Part shown: piece by piece, positions 12,057 through 24,400 of the stretch
Layout: each line of letters begins with the position of its first letter
How positions within the stretch are numbered: position 1 is the first letter of the stretch
Assembly: GCF_000208865.1 (NCBI RefSeq)
Contig: NC_018392.1
Coordinates: 1,694,793-1,758,792, forward strand
DNA from: Neospora caninum Liverpool
Lineage: Eukaryota > Apicomplexa > Conoidasida > Eucoccidiorida > Sarcocystidae
Length of the DNA: 64,000 nucleotides
Direction: 5' to 3'
Notes under the pieces: model-generated
The model's database searches: none
What the model was told of the DNA's origin: nothing
What the model saw: the letters and a program-made list of their open reading frames with translations, nothing else
Position numbers and translations under genes: made by a program

Positions 12057-12762
12057 CGGGCTTCCGCCAGTCACACACGCGGGAGTTGGGAGGGTAGCGT
12101 AGGTCAGGCGCGCCGGATTTCTCTTCGGACGCGGATGTCGAGAACAGAAATGGAGGTTGAGAGATTTTCCCGACACCAGAAAAACTCAGTGCTCAGCACA
12201 GAGTGAACTGGAAGATCGAATAAAGCAGATTTTCTACTCTTCCGTGCGTTTCTCATTGCAAAAAATTCACCGCCGGTTTCCTGTCGAGACAGTGGGGAGG
12301 AGCGAGAAAAGGCCTCGAGCGGGTACTGCTTGCCATCTCTTCCCCAGATTCGAGCGTCGCACGAGAAAGATGGCCGAAGCGACAAAAAATCGAACAAAAA
12401 TAATTCTCTTTCACGGTGTCAATCTGCCCCACCACCTGAAGAAAAGGAGACAAATACGAACGGAAAAGTTCAGTCCCCACTGTGGAGAGAGGGAAAGCAG
12501 GCGAGCCAGCAGCAGACGCTTACCCGTGTCGAAAGGGCTCAGTACTTCGAGGGAAAGAAGATCTTTTCCATACACATATATATACACGTCCATATATATA
12601 TGTATATTTTCCTAGTTGTGGCGGTTAGAAACTCTGGAGCTGTTGGAGAGCGCCCCCCCCCCCGAGTCCCATTTTCCTTTGCTACGCTAACGTCTCTCGA
12701 CTCGGTTAAACCCAGCGCAGAGATGAGGTAGGGTGGATCTCGCTCTTCCCCACTGTATTTTT

Positions 12763-12770
12763 TGCATGCG
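12763..12770. promoter_or_regulatory. TGCATGCG, TRP-2-like ribosomal protein promoter motif
   Basis: Exact match to the YGCATGCR motif reported upstream of Toxoplasma ribosomal protein genes, 260 bp before the RPS29 start. GCATGC cores are typical ApiAP2 targets. Confidence 0.7.
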
Positions 12771-12848
12771 CACGCAGTCGTCCTGAAAAGAGTGGGGAAA
12801 AGAGGGGTCAGAACGCCGCAGCACACGAAACGGTGGCAAGTCAGCCGC

Positions 12849-12862
12849 GTGCTTATATTTGA
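12849..12862 (+). promoter_or_regulatory. GCTTATATT element, partial TRP-1-like motif
   Basis: The sequence gtgcttatatttga shares the GCTTATATT core with the TRP-1 motif of Toxoplasma ribosomal protein promoters but differs in the flanks. It points toward RPS29. Confidence 0.45.
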
Positions 12863-13029
12863 ATGCGTTGCAGAGACACCCGGTGTATGCGCATGTGAGG
12901 GAGGCTTAACTTTCTGAAGCCAGGGAGGGACCTGCTACAAGCTCTTCACTTTTTCGGGTGTCGTTTCATCTCTGATCCATTTTCTCTCGCGTTTCTCCTT
13001 TTTCCTACTCGCCTGCGGCACTTCTCAAA

Positions 13030-14307
13030 ATGACGAACCTCTTCAACACCAGACCGAAGAAATACGGACCCGGCAGTCGGCAATGGTGAGATTCTTCGAA
13101 ACTCAAAGCACGGGGAACTCAACTTCCGTTCTTGTTTCCGCGTGGGGATTGTTGCAGAGGTCGCAAGAAGGTCTTCGTGTGTGCAGAAGTGCCCGTTTAA
13201 TTTTTTTTCCCGTGGTTCTGTCGTCGAATGACGCAGGAGTCCTGGAGTAGAAAAGGTGGGGAAGATGGGACGCCGACGGTCGATGGTAACATCGTGGTGT
13301 TGGCGCCGCGACAACCACGCCAGACCCTATGTTTAGAACTTTTGCCGGTCCGTTTTGATGGGGAAAGCCTCTTTTCCGAAAGCGCGTTTTCTTTAGTACA
13401 CCGGATTAAAGCCAAGAGGTCGGATGACAGACGTGGAAATCGCGGATTATGTGGATCTTCGGTTTCTGCATGTGTAGATACCGTACTTCGAAGCCGGCTG
13501 GCCCTTTGTAAGGAGGTGCGCACATCCATACAAGCATTTATGTCGGAAGATTTACCATTAGGAGTGCATGCGTAGTGGTTTTTGTTTATCTGTTTGGGCG
13601 AAGGAGCTGATAGGAATAGAGGATGATCTGCGCGTGTTTTCTCCGTGTGATATTTACCTGCAGCCGGGTGTGCTTCAACCGCCACGGTATGGTGCGCAAG
13701 TATGGCCTGATGATGTGCCGTCAGTGCTTCAGAGAGCGCGCAACCCAGATCGGCTTCGTCAAGGTAAGCTCGAGGACATCCGCCTTCCCTGCTAGCTTTG
13801 TCGCCGCGTTTTTCTTCCGGGGTATGGGTTCGACAGGGAACAAAGAAGACTCAAGATTCCACTAAACGCGGTGGAGTGTCGGACTAGAAACTTTCGTCGT
13901 GCTCGGACGTACACGCACTACGGGTAGCCATTGTCCATGCGTTCATTCCTGCTACGTTTCCCACAGCTGCTGCGTCTATCGCGGATACACACGGCCTCAC
14001 ATCCGTTTGTAGAACGCCCTTCTGGCTTCTTAATCGCACGCTTTGCAGACGCCAAGGTTGTCTTTTTCCAGAGGCTGACACACAAGTTGAGGGGGTACGG
14101 CGAATGGAGAAGATGGCGTCAAAAGTCGATATAACTTTTGGGCGTCAGCAGCGGCAGGCTTGGATGCTGTGTTGAGTGTATGCAGCCAGTTGAGGCATTA
14201 AAGGACGCGATTTTTTGCGTACCACACTCTGGTGGATTCGCGCAAGAATGTTGTCATATGCTGCGCTTGGCTCATGGCGGATTGTGTTCTTTTTGCAGTA
14301 CCGATAA
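13030..14307 (+). CDS. RPS29: 40S ribosomal protein S29 (uS14 family)
   Basis: Exons 13030-13085, 13664-13763 and 14299-14307 give 54 aa. Exon 1 encodes [18 protein letters not shown] and ends inside a Cys codon (TG) completed by the first base of exon 2. Exon 2 carries the zinc-binding CRVCFNRHG and CRQCFRE motifs and ends GFVK. The third exon is only TAC-CGA-TAA after a strong ttctttttgcag acceptor, giving the family's usual YR terminus. Four Cys ligands (CxxC plus CxxC) are intact. The start context is ctcaaaATGACG. It is a small-subunit head protein, transcribed divergently from RPS5. Confidence 0.97.
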
Positions 14308-15409
14308 GTCAAGGTGTTCTGCGCTGACGACGCCACCTTCGGGCAAGCCGTGATACGATGCAACGGAAAGGCACCAGCGGATGGCAGCACTGCTTGTGTT
14401 AATCCTTAATGGGCCGCCCCGTACACAGCTGTGTCTACCCGCAAAAGCGTCTGTGTATGTGGGTGTACATAGTAGAGTGTGATCGTGCGTGCTGCGGAGG
14501 GAGAGCATTCTTAGGCGTGAATTAAGGGAGAAGGAAGTCCACTTCCGATCCTGTTTTCTCTCAGTGCGTGCCAAAAGTTCTGGGAGAGTGTCTGTTGTTT
14601 TACTGACTTTCGTGTGTAAGGATTGAAACGCACAGCGACATCGAAGCTCGCCCTAGGCGAGCAGTTGACAAGCTACCACGTACAACGGTATACGGGAGTT
14701 CCCTGTCCTCGATGCCGCGAACTGACAGTTACGGTGTGAAGCAAAGCTGGGTTCCCGCTTTTGCTTGCGACAGATATTCGGCGTAGAACCAGACGCACTG
14801 ACACTAGCGAAGCGTTGCGCTGTTCGCCAGCACATTTTTCGTATTCCAGGGAAGAGGCACGACGTAGTAATCGTTGCTCAAAGGTGACAACCCAGTGTCA
14901 TAGTTCGCCGCGTCGTGTGCTGGCCGAACAAGTTGTTATGAAAAGGAGAATCAGCGATGTGGCTTAGGGGGTCTAAGCACACAAAGTGCTTCGTAATGGT
15001 GTTGTTTTTCAGATTGGTACCGACGGCTGCATCTGCAGAGCTCGATGAAGAAACACGTCCATGGCAGTTCTTCTTTTATCCATATGAGACGCTGTTTCTA
15101 GAAGCCCATATTCAGAGGACCGTAAAGTTTCAACAACTCGTGCAAGCATCACAAGTCCGTGTTCAGGTCACTGAATCAGCTTCGAGTATACCCACAGTTG
15201 GTTTCCTCACCACTCGGAGCACTGGGTTTCGTACTCAGTGTCAGTGATTTTTAGATCAGAGAAATATGCTCTTCTTCGTTACAAAGCTGGGTTATCACGA
15301 ACTCACGCACGATTCCTTTGCCGCCTTGGGTCTACGAGTACCTACTCGTAGTTCCCTGGGAGTAACGCCTAGCTGTTCCACGACCACTTAAGTAGGTGGT
15401 CTGTAGGCG
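14308..15409. other. Convergent intergenic region between RPS29 and IFT139
   Basis: Holds the 3' ends of two converging genes. I see no further exon, RNA gene or repeat. Open frames are short and lack splice context. Confidence 0.6.
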
Positions 15410-18400
15410 CTATAGGCGCAGACATCTACGGGCTTTGTCCAGAACTTCCTTCCGGATTTTGAGGAAATCTGGCTTTTGCCGCAAGACTGCGTGGCATGCA
15501 GTGATTGCTTTGACGGGCTGTTTAGCCTTTAACAAGGTGTCAGCCAGTCGGTATCCCACTGTCAAATTCCGTTCGTTGCCGAGCTTCCACGCCTGCGCAG
15601 GGACAATGGACCCTACATGCCGTTCTTTTTTCTGTCAGAACTGGCGTTAGATTAGCTTGAATATACTAGTCACATTACATCAGTGCTAATTCACAAACGC
15701 ATGACAATGAAAATACGACCAGCAAACCAGAAATCTGCCTATCGGCACGTTATTTGTATTCTTTTTGAAGACCTTCAGGGGTTTCCTACAGGTCATAGGT
15801 GTGTTTTGGTGACGTCGACTAGGAAAAAATGGGAAAGACGCTTTCCTACGGAAACTATATCGTAACTCCGACGTGGCACAACCGGAGTGGAGCCAGCAAA
15901 CGTTCACAAAAACATATGTATCTGCCTACATCTTATATATGCAAAACGTACACCTTTATTCTTGTACCTACCCGCATGAATGCGTATATATATATATATA
16001 TATTTATATCATGTGATCACGATATTAAAGAGCCTTTTACCTTTCCATAGTGATCGGCACTTTGTTCGTATTGTCCTCGCTTTTCGGCGCACATGCCCAG
16101 GAGCTCCCAAGCGCGGGCACACTCTTTATTCCTGTTCGTGACGAGGGTGATGAGAGGAATAGCATTGTCAGTCTTTCCGGCCTGAATATGCAGTTCAGCT
16201 AAGAGTAGCGAGGCTCGTTCTGTCTCTGCCTCGGCAATTGGATCGATACCGACCTTCGCCAACTCATATATACGCTTGAGATGCACGCGAGCTTTGCTTG
16301 TTTGTCTCATCACAAGCAACGTTTCGGCAGCAGCGAGTAGGAGCGGCACATCGTCCCGATGCTGCAGCAAAAGGTCTCCGACAGCCTTCAACGCAAGATC
16401 CATCTTCCCTCTGTCCTTCGAGAATGCGAGTGCCTCAATCTGCCACGTCATCAGCCGTCGCCGCATTTCCACGGGCGGCCCCGCAGCATGCCACTCTTGC
16501 AGGAGCCTCTCTGCCTCGAAAGCGTTGGTGGCGTGAGCTTTTGGTGCAGACGAAAGAGTATGCTGATCTGCATCATTCGCCACTGAAGAAGCCAGGGAAC
16601 AAGAACCCCTTCCGAGCGACGTCGTACTCGACCACGAAACGAAGTTGCGAAGCGGTAGGAGCACGCCGCCAGTGCCGCCCAATCCATCAAGTGAGGCTGT
16701 AGGGGAGGAGCGGAGCGAAAGCGTTAAGCGGCCACAAAGAGCCTCAACTGTGATACGGTCACCAGGATCCAAGCATATTTCCACCATATGCCTCATGCTG
16801 TCATGGTAGAAACTTGAGTGACGGCGGGCGACGTTCAGGTGCTGAAGAGCTTCGTGAGGAAAATGCCTCCACCTAGTAGAGAACTCGAGAAGACAATTAA
16901 CTCAACTGTGCTCCTTTAAAGGCAAGAAATCTCTGTTCCAACGAGGATACCGGGAACCCTGCCAGGCTACTCGGTCGCCGACCACATCGCTGGCGCTGGC
17001 TTTTTTCCGGCGGGCAGGCGCACGAATGTGAACAGTCTTTCAGAGTGTTGCAAGAATTACTTTGTGGGTAAGCTCCTTTGTTTTACATTGTTTCTAAGCG
17101 ATGGTCAAAGCTGACAACATCAGAGGCTCTATTAAAAGATAAGCCTCGGACAATATACCTCTATGTTTTGACAGGAAGCTGTTTCTCTGAGAGGTTCATC
17201 AACGACTTGTGAATGGACTCCGAAGTACGTCGAATCAGGGTGAGCGCTGTGAGCCTATGTGACTGCTCACTCACACTTTTGTGAAGAGACAAAAGTGGTT
17301 TTTTACTGGGATACAGCATCGCAGGCACACTCCCGCTGCTGGGAGCGGCTAACGGTGAACATGTGCCGTCTGCAGACAGGGAGTTTGTGGCGGTGGTTTT
17401 GTCACTCTACTCTCCGGAGTTCCGCTGCTGGCTTGTGTTCAGAGGAAAACAAAATGCTGCGTTTTTACAGCGCACCTCTTGATGATGCCTAGACAATAGT
17501 TTGTGCCTGCCTCAATGTAGAGGCTCCCGGTGCTTTGTTTCAAGTTTTCGATGGCTGTTATAATGGTACTGTAGTTCTCGATCAGAAGGCCTTGCTTCCT
17601 CATCAGGGCAAGAGCGTCGCCCAGCGCCTTGAAGTGTGGCAGGTGAAGACGCAGGAGAGAGAAACAATGGCTGACGAGATCACAGGGACTGTGTCGTACG
17701 TTGTCCAAGAGAGCCGCAGCAACAATCTCCGACTTGATAAGTGATACTGAGAAAGAACACAACACCCAAAGCTCGGAATGCGCACCTTTAGTTTGGGGGC
17801 TCCATAGCGCGTCAAATGTGCCACACATATTCGTGCTCGAGTGGCTCCTGTGTGCCAAACCTCATACATTAACCACTGTGCTGCGTGGTCTTTTTGTCAG
17901 TTGCACAGTTTTTCTAAACTGAGTTTTCAACGACAAAAAAGGACAGTGGGTTGTTGCGTCCCCTGCAGGTCTGCAGGTCTGGCGAGTTAATGTTTCTGGT
18001 GCAGCTCTTTGTCGTGGGATACTCTCTGTTCGATACGGTATGTGGAGGCGTATGACGAATCTGCAACTCTGTGGAAATACGCCATGACAACTCATGGAAA
18101 CCTGCTCCATGACTCTCCATATTTATGTCCACTGTGGCTGAGTTACACATTTAGTTCCTTCTTTGGATTTCTTTCGATAAGGACGTACGGCAACGGCTTC
18201 CTCAAAACGCCATTTTATAGCGTAGACCCAGATCCCGCTTCTGTCTCATGAGCTCCGGTTCTACCAACTCGGTCCGCACCTTCTCAGGCGTCTATAACGT
18301 ATGTATAGTATCCTGTGTTGCAGGTATCGACTTCACCATTTTTATCAAACTTTCCCCCTTTCCATGACCTTAGCACAGGCAAACGTTAGCTGTTAGCTGC

Positions 18401-21400
18401 CATGCCATGCAAGTCTATTCACGAGTCCTATTTGGATTTGAATGCCCAGTCAACTGCGACTGGGTCCTCCAAAGGCATTCATCCTATATTTCGTCTGTCA
18501 GTAATGCGTTGTATCCGGTATGGTTAGCCACTGTTAGACTCCGACGATTGGAAACCAGAGACACGTTACGAACAAAAGGCAAATGAGTTAATACGTCCAA
18601 GACGCGTGCCGGAAATCGAGAACCACTTTTCACTGTCCAGGTTCTGTCAACTACCGTGTAAAGCACCATATTCGAGAAAACAATCCGTCTTTGTAAATTT
18701 TGCTATCTGGTTAAATAAGAGAGCCTCAGGTTCATTTTCGTCAGTCACTCACCGCCTTCATTGGTCGGATCAAGGCGTTGGAGCGCGGAAAGGTATTCCT
18801 CGGCAGCTTGCAGGTGGCCCTGCCTCAAACGAATTCTGGAAAGAGCAAGGAGCGCTGACGTTCTTTCGCTATCTAGCTCTCGGGCTTCCTCGAAACACTG
18901 GGCTGCCTGCTCTGCCTCGCCTTTCCTCCTTTCCAATATCGCCCCGAGCTGGCAGTAGACATCCGCCCCTAAACGGGATATTCGCCAGGCCCCTTCACCG
19001 GACGCGGACTCAGCACTGCGCTGATGAAGCTCGAGATACCTTTTTATCGCAACTCTACAGCGGTGAAGGGTACGAAGGGCACTGTGGAAGCAGCAAGGGA
19101 GAATGAACATCAAAGTGCCAAACTGTTGCTGACGATAAACCGGCAGGCGTAGAAAGTGCGACGGGGGGTTCTTGCACAGGAAAGACATTGACAAAAGACT
19201 CATTAGTGGGTCACAGCATCTGCTACTGGCCAACCTCCCTATGAAGGTCGTACGATGGAGCCGGCTTCATGGAAAGCATCATAGATTTGGCGGAACAGAT
19301 TGCTGTGGGCGGTTTATGGAGCAACATCGTTTGAGAGCTCGTGTAGCTGAACCTGAGTGATGGGTACCTCTGCACTTTATCTGGCGGAACATCCAGCCAA
19401 CCGACCCTAGATCCACACCTCTACCAAGCGTTGCTTCACAGATGTCATGGACTAACAGTGCATTAGAGCATCAGCGTAGGAATGCTAATGATATAAAGAA
19501 TATGTCTGAGGGGAACGGTTGATTCACGGCAGAGATCAACTGCCAGATGTGTGATATCGAGTCATCTGGTGAAGAAATGCTACTTCAGCTGTCAACGCCG
19601 TAGACAAATAGTGAAGACCTGGAGAATATCTCATTCGCGACGTTGTGCTTGGTTAACATGAGCGCTGCTTCCGCTGGAGTAAAATGTCTGTGTCTCCCAG
19701 AGGAAAATCCTGGCAGCCTTCCCACAGTTACAGAAATACATATGTTGTGGCGATCTGGAAGAGATCTCTTCGCAAGCTCCTGGTCTTGTGAGGAGGTGCA
19801 TGTGCCCGTGTACGGCAGTTCAATTCTCTGGTTTCTACGGTAGCCTACTCGGTGCAGCTGTTTGGTGATTCTACACTGCGGCCAACTCCGGATCGTCCTC
19901 GACGACCTCTTCAGAAGTGCGTTTAAAGGGAGTTTGTCCAATGCACCGCCATACCTGTCTTCTAACTCTGCTTCATCTCCCCGAGCTGAATACGAGGATG
20001 TTTGAGAGAGCAGCGCCTTGACCTTAAGAAGCAATATTTGGACTTTTGCACCAAGCGAAAAGGATCCGTCATACGCAGTGTTATCACCGTCTACAACTGA
20101 AGCGGTTTCGATTGCCTCCTGCCATCTTCTCAGCCTGAAAAGCAAAGCTACCAAGTCTAGTCGAAGCTCCAGATCTTCTGGCTGTTCACGAAGAGAATTG
20201 CTGGCGTAGGTACTTGCTCTTTCGTACTGGTGCGTCTTCACAAGCGCCGCGACTGAGAGAAATTGAGTTCAGAGTTGGAGCGAAGGAAAAAGTTTCACAC
20301 ACACAAAAAGCAAATGTTGCCACAACTCGTAGAGTGTATAGTGTAGACGAGTGAGACGCTCTGGTCTCCAAATTGGGTGAGAACGTGTGCTTCCGCCACA
20401 TGCGCTTTAAATTATGCGGCCCTGGATCGGAACCTGCTGTTGATCTACAGATACTGTACGCTTTCCTGATGCAGTGTGAAGAGAGGCACGTTCAGGGCAC
20501 CGTTACATATAACAGATTCTATTTTCCTTTAGGCGCATTGACGTAGACAGGAAATCTTGCACAGGTCTTGGAGTGTGGCTCGAACCATTGCAAGCTGCTT
20601 ACCGATGCGTCTGATGAGCTTGCGGTCCCCCGGCTTTGCATGTAACGCTCGTTCAAACGCTTCAACAGCTCCTCGAGGCTCGTAGACTTCTAGAAGGGCC
20701 TCTCCGATGGCTGTGAAGTTTTCTGGTGTCGGCTGAACAGCAGCTATGTCCCGGAAGCAGCGTGCATATGCCGCCCTATTCTTTTCTTCTGTCAGGAAAA
20801 TCTGGGCAAGGCTCATTTGTGCCTTCACATAGAACGGATTAGATGAAGGGACAGAGCTCAAAAGCCGGGCTGCCTCAGCACTGTCACCTGAATCAGCAGC
20901 TATTGACGCCCTGCATAGGACAATCTTCCCTTCAAGAGGACTTCCTGCCAACGACGAAGAAGCGCGACTGAGTATTTCAAACGCTTGATCGCCACGATTA
21001 TTCTTTGCGGCTGCAGTTGCCAGAAGACAGTGAAGCTCCACCCTCTCAAGATCAGTTCCTCGAAAACATAGATATTGGTAAGGACGCCGCGAGGACGGCC
21101 CTATGGCCGGGTTCGCCGCCGTTGTAGTAAGATCAGCTGCCTGCCGCTCAGAGTTTATTTTCTGGGGTGTTTCCGATCTCACAGTAGCCAGCTTCTGGGA
21201 CTCTTCCAGCGTACTGACAGCTTCATCAAATTCCGTCTTCTGCAAGTGGAGATCAGCTGAGGTAAGCGGACAGAGGGTCGGCATCGCCCGTGTGGCGTGA
21301 ACGAGGCGTTCTCACATTCTGAGACGGGTTTACTACAGTAGCGGTGGAAAAAAGGACGTGGCCAACTAGACAGTACCTTCCTCTTTTTACTCTGACCCTT

Positions 21401-24400
21401 CGCCGGGTGCCGTCACAAAAATGCAAGTGTTTAATTTCCAGGGGCAGTTTAGAGCCTTGGATGTCTGACAGTAGAGAGACCCCCTACTGCGCGCGACTGT
21501 GTCTATATCTACTGTTACGCCGCGGATGAGTGCCTGAAGTGTCCGAAGAAGGTCATACATTCCTATAGTTCTCTCTCCCTCTGCGACGTGCGCATCTCTT
21601 CGCAGTGGCGTTGGTTGGATCACGTATCTCTCTACTTGCAAGTTAACCTACAGTCAAAAGGTGTTTATCTACGAAACCGAGATTTCAGGGGGAAAACAAG
21701 TGTCAATTCTCCAGGCCTCTGGAATAAAAATTAGTATCAACAAGAGAAGTCATTTGTGTGGGTCGAACCAGTAGCCACTCACACAAGAGAGGGCAATCGT
21801 TGCCATAATCAATCAGCGACCTTGCCATGTCCAAGAGTATCCAGTCGTGTTTAACTGCATAAATGCACCGCAATGTCCTTTCGCTAGTAACAGCCTGCTG
21901 GGAAATGTGGATGCTAGTTGCAAGTTTGCCTATCTGAATGGCGAACCTATACGATGGATTTCTTTGTCCGGTATTCGCTTGGACAACACATGTCGAAGTA
22001 AACTTGTGTGGCGTGACCAAGCAGGCGTACATCCGGTGTTTTCGGTACCTTTGATGAGGTAGTAAGGCAGGGTGCTCTTCAAATGAAGATCGAAGGATAG
22101 AGCCTTTTCCAACTGTGCCAGCCCTTCCGCAGGCTGACCTGCGAGCTGTTCTAGGCGAGCCAACATAAGGCAAAAGTGAGCTGCAATGCTGCTTTTTGTG
22201 CCTCCTAGATCGTCGCTGAAAGCCCGAGACGATAAGGCATCCCTCAATGTTCGGCGTGCTGCCTCCGTATCGCCTTGCAGGAGATGCACCCGAGCCATCA
22301 TCGCCTGGCGAATACAAATATCACAACAACGGGCGTCCTGCGACGAGTGATCAGTTGGAAGAAGCAGGCAACCCAGTCGTCGAGGAGATGGGGTATGTAT
22401 ACCAGGGAAGAAGGTCCCCCTGCAGTGCGTCTTAGTCTGATAGGAATTCTGACAGACCCTTGTTTTGACTTAGGGCAGTACAAGCTTTAGAGTTGCATGG
22501 TGGGGCGCCGGAGTCAGGAAGAGAGGAGTGCCGAGGGCTGCCTGGTAGAACCACATCTGGTAGAAGGCCAACAGTGACATGAAATGGGAATAGCATGGAC
22601 GTATTTTTGGAGTCGCTTGTCAATGTCGATCCGTGACCGTCGATACATATTTTCCCAATTCTTCGGGTTCATTATAAATGCTTACCTTCGCCATTCCATG
22701 GCCCGGCATGAAGTGACACAGGGTCCCCAACACTGACGAGGCTTTGGCGAGAGCTTCAGCAACGAAACTAGTGTCCTTCGAAGGTGTTGCCGTTGTCAGA
22801 AATCCCACACTAAGCTCAACAACGCTATTCCCGGTTCTGCAGGTTTTGCCACACGTTCAGAGAAAGAGCACGAACGAGCAAGTAGCAACCCCAAAGATCC
22901 AAGAATTGCTGGGTGACAATCGAGCGACCACCGGCAGATGGTAAAGGTAGGGAAGTGAAAACGACCTAGATCACCTGGGGTGGATCAACGCCTTTCTGGT
23001 TCCGTCCTTTGGGCCCGGGAGCTGGAATTCGACGCTTCATGAAATTACAGTCAATATAACTCAACTCCACATAGTTTGAAACTAGAGTTAGAGCACTTTG
23101 CAACATCCTCGATATGAATTCAACAACCATAACTCCCGCGCGGTAGTCCGACAGCTTCATTGGTCTCGCCAACTTGCGTGAGCTAAGGTGCTGCCCACCC
23201 CCCACAGGATAAACCAACGGAATACAGCAAATCTTGGGCCAGTCAGAGTGTAGAATTAGCCCCTCCGCGCTCTGAGTGGTGGGGAGGGGAAGTTCGGTTC
23301 GGTCTTAACCGAGTGTTGTTTGCGTGAACTTCACGGCACTTCGTTCCCCAGTGCCCGCGCGGCTACGTGCTCGCTTTGATACACGTTTGATCATTTTAAG
23401 CTTTGAAATTGTCTTCCCACACCACTTTGCCTCGCATGATCCTGGACGCCGAGAGTCCGATGTCTCCGTCGCTTACGATGGTTTAAGAGTTTTGATTAGT
23501 GACCCATAGCATGCCAAGTCCAAATACGTGCTGGCCGCATCGAAGAGAAGGTTTGCTCGGAAAGCGGTGAAAAAGTACAGCCCGAATGTTGACCGGAAAT
23601 CGCGGACCGTGTAGGATACTGCCTCATCGACGTGTGCCATAGCTTCTTGGAGATTCACGAAGACGTTCTCATCAGCCACATCGACTTTCAGACCTGCGCG
23701 GACTTTGCTCGTACTGAGGAGTAAGCTGTGATATGGCGAGAGCCGTTCTCTTTTCTACAAATTCCACAAACGAGGAAAATGACAAGCACGTGCTTCATTT
23801 GTGGTGTCATCCCCGAGGTGGCCGCTCGGCGCCACCTGCCTTCACTCGCCCGCCCTGTCCCTCACGAGCGTTCGGCACGCGCACATGAGAGGCAGCCACA
23901 AGGAGCGTGGTGTCAGTGAGATACAGTGACACGGAAAGTCATGAATTCCGGCTGTGAGCATCGAGGTCGTCCCGAACTCGCCCAAACTTATCGCAGATCC
24001 AGATGAATACAGCACAGCGTTTCAGCTCTGCTTGCCTCCTTGAACCGTATACCATTTGCTGAGCGTGCGATGAGATCTGTCGTCAGGTGGCATGTGCTTG
24101 CTGGAGGCTCATGTGCATCACGAATACTCTGTCGCGCGCTCAGTGAGGACGACACTGGAAAAGGGCATTCTTCAAGCAGATATTCGCAAGGTGTCGCAGG
24201 TGTATGGTTTTCTTAATGCCCGAAGTAGATCGCTGACGAAGTTCTTGAGTAGAGAGCGGAGAGACGACACGCATTCAAAAACCGTGCTTGCTACCATCGC
24301 GCCGCGTGCCACAAGGTGTAGCTGAGAAGCAGCGATTTCAAGTTACACTTCCAGCGCGACAACTAACGCTACTGGGTGGCGAGCAGGCCCCAGCGAACAA

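Larger units (their letters stand above)
11534..13029. promoter_or_regulatory. Shared divergent promoter region of RPS5 and RPS29
   Basis: About 1.5 kb separates the two start codons, which point away from each other. The interval holds several GCATGC cores (11904-11909, 11976-11981, 12764-12769) and two CTTATATT elements in opposite orientations, one facing each gene. It also has a pyrimidine run before RPS29 and a C11 tract at 12653-12663. No exon could be supported inside it. Confidence 0.65.
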
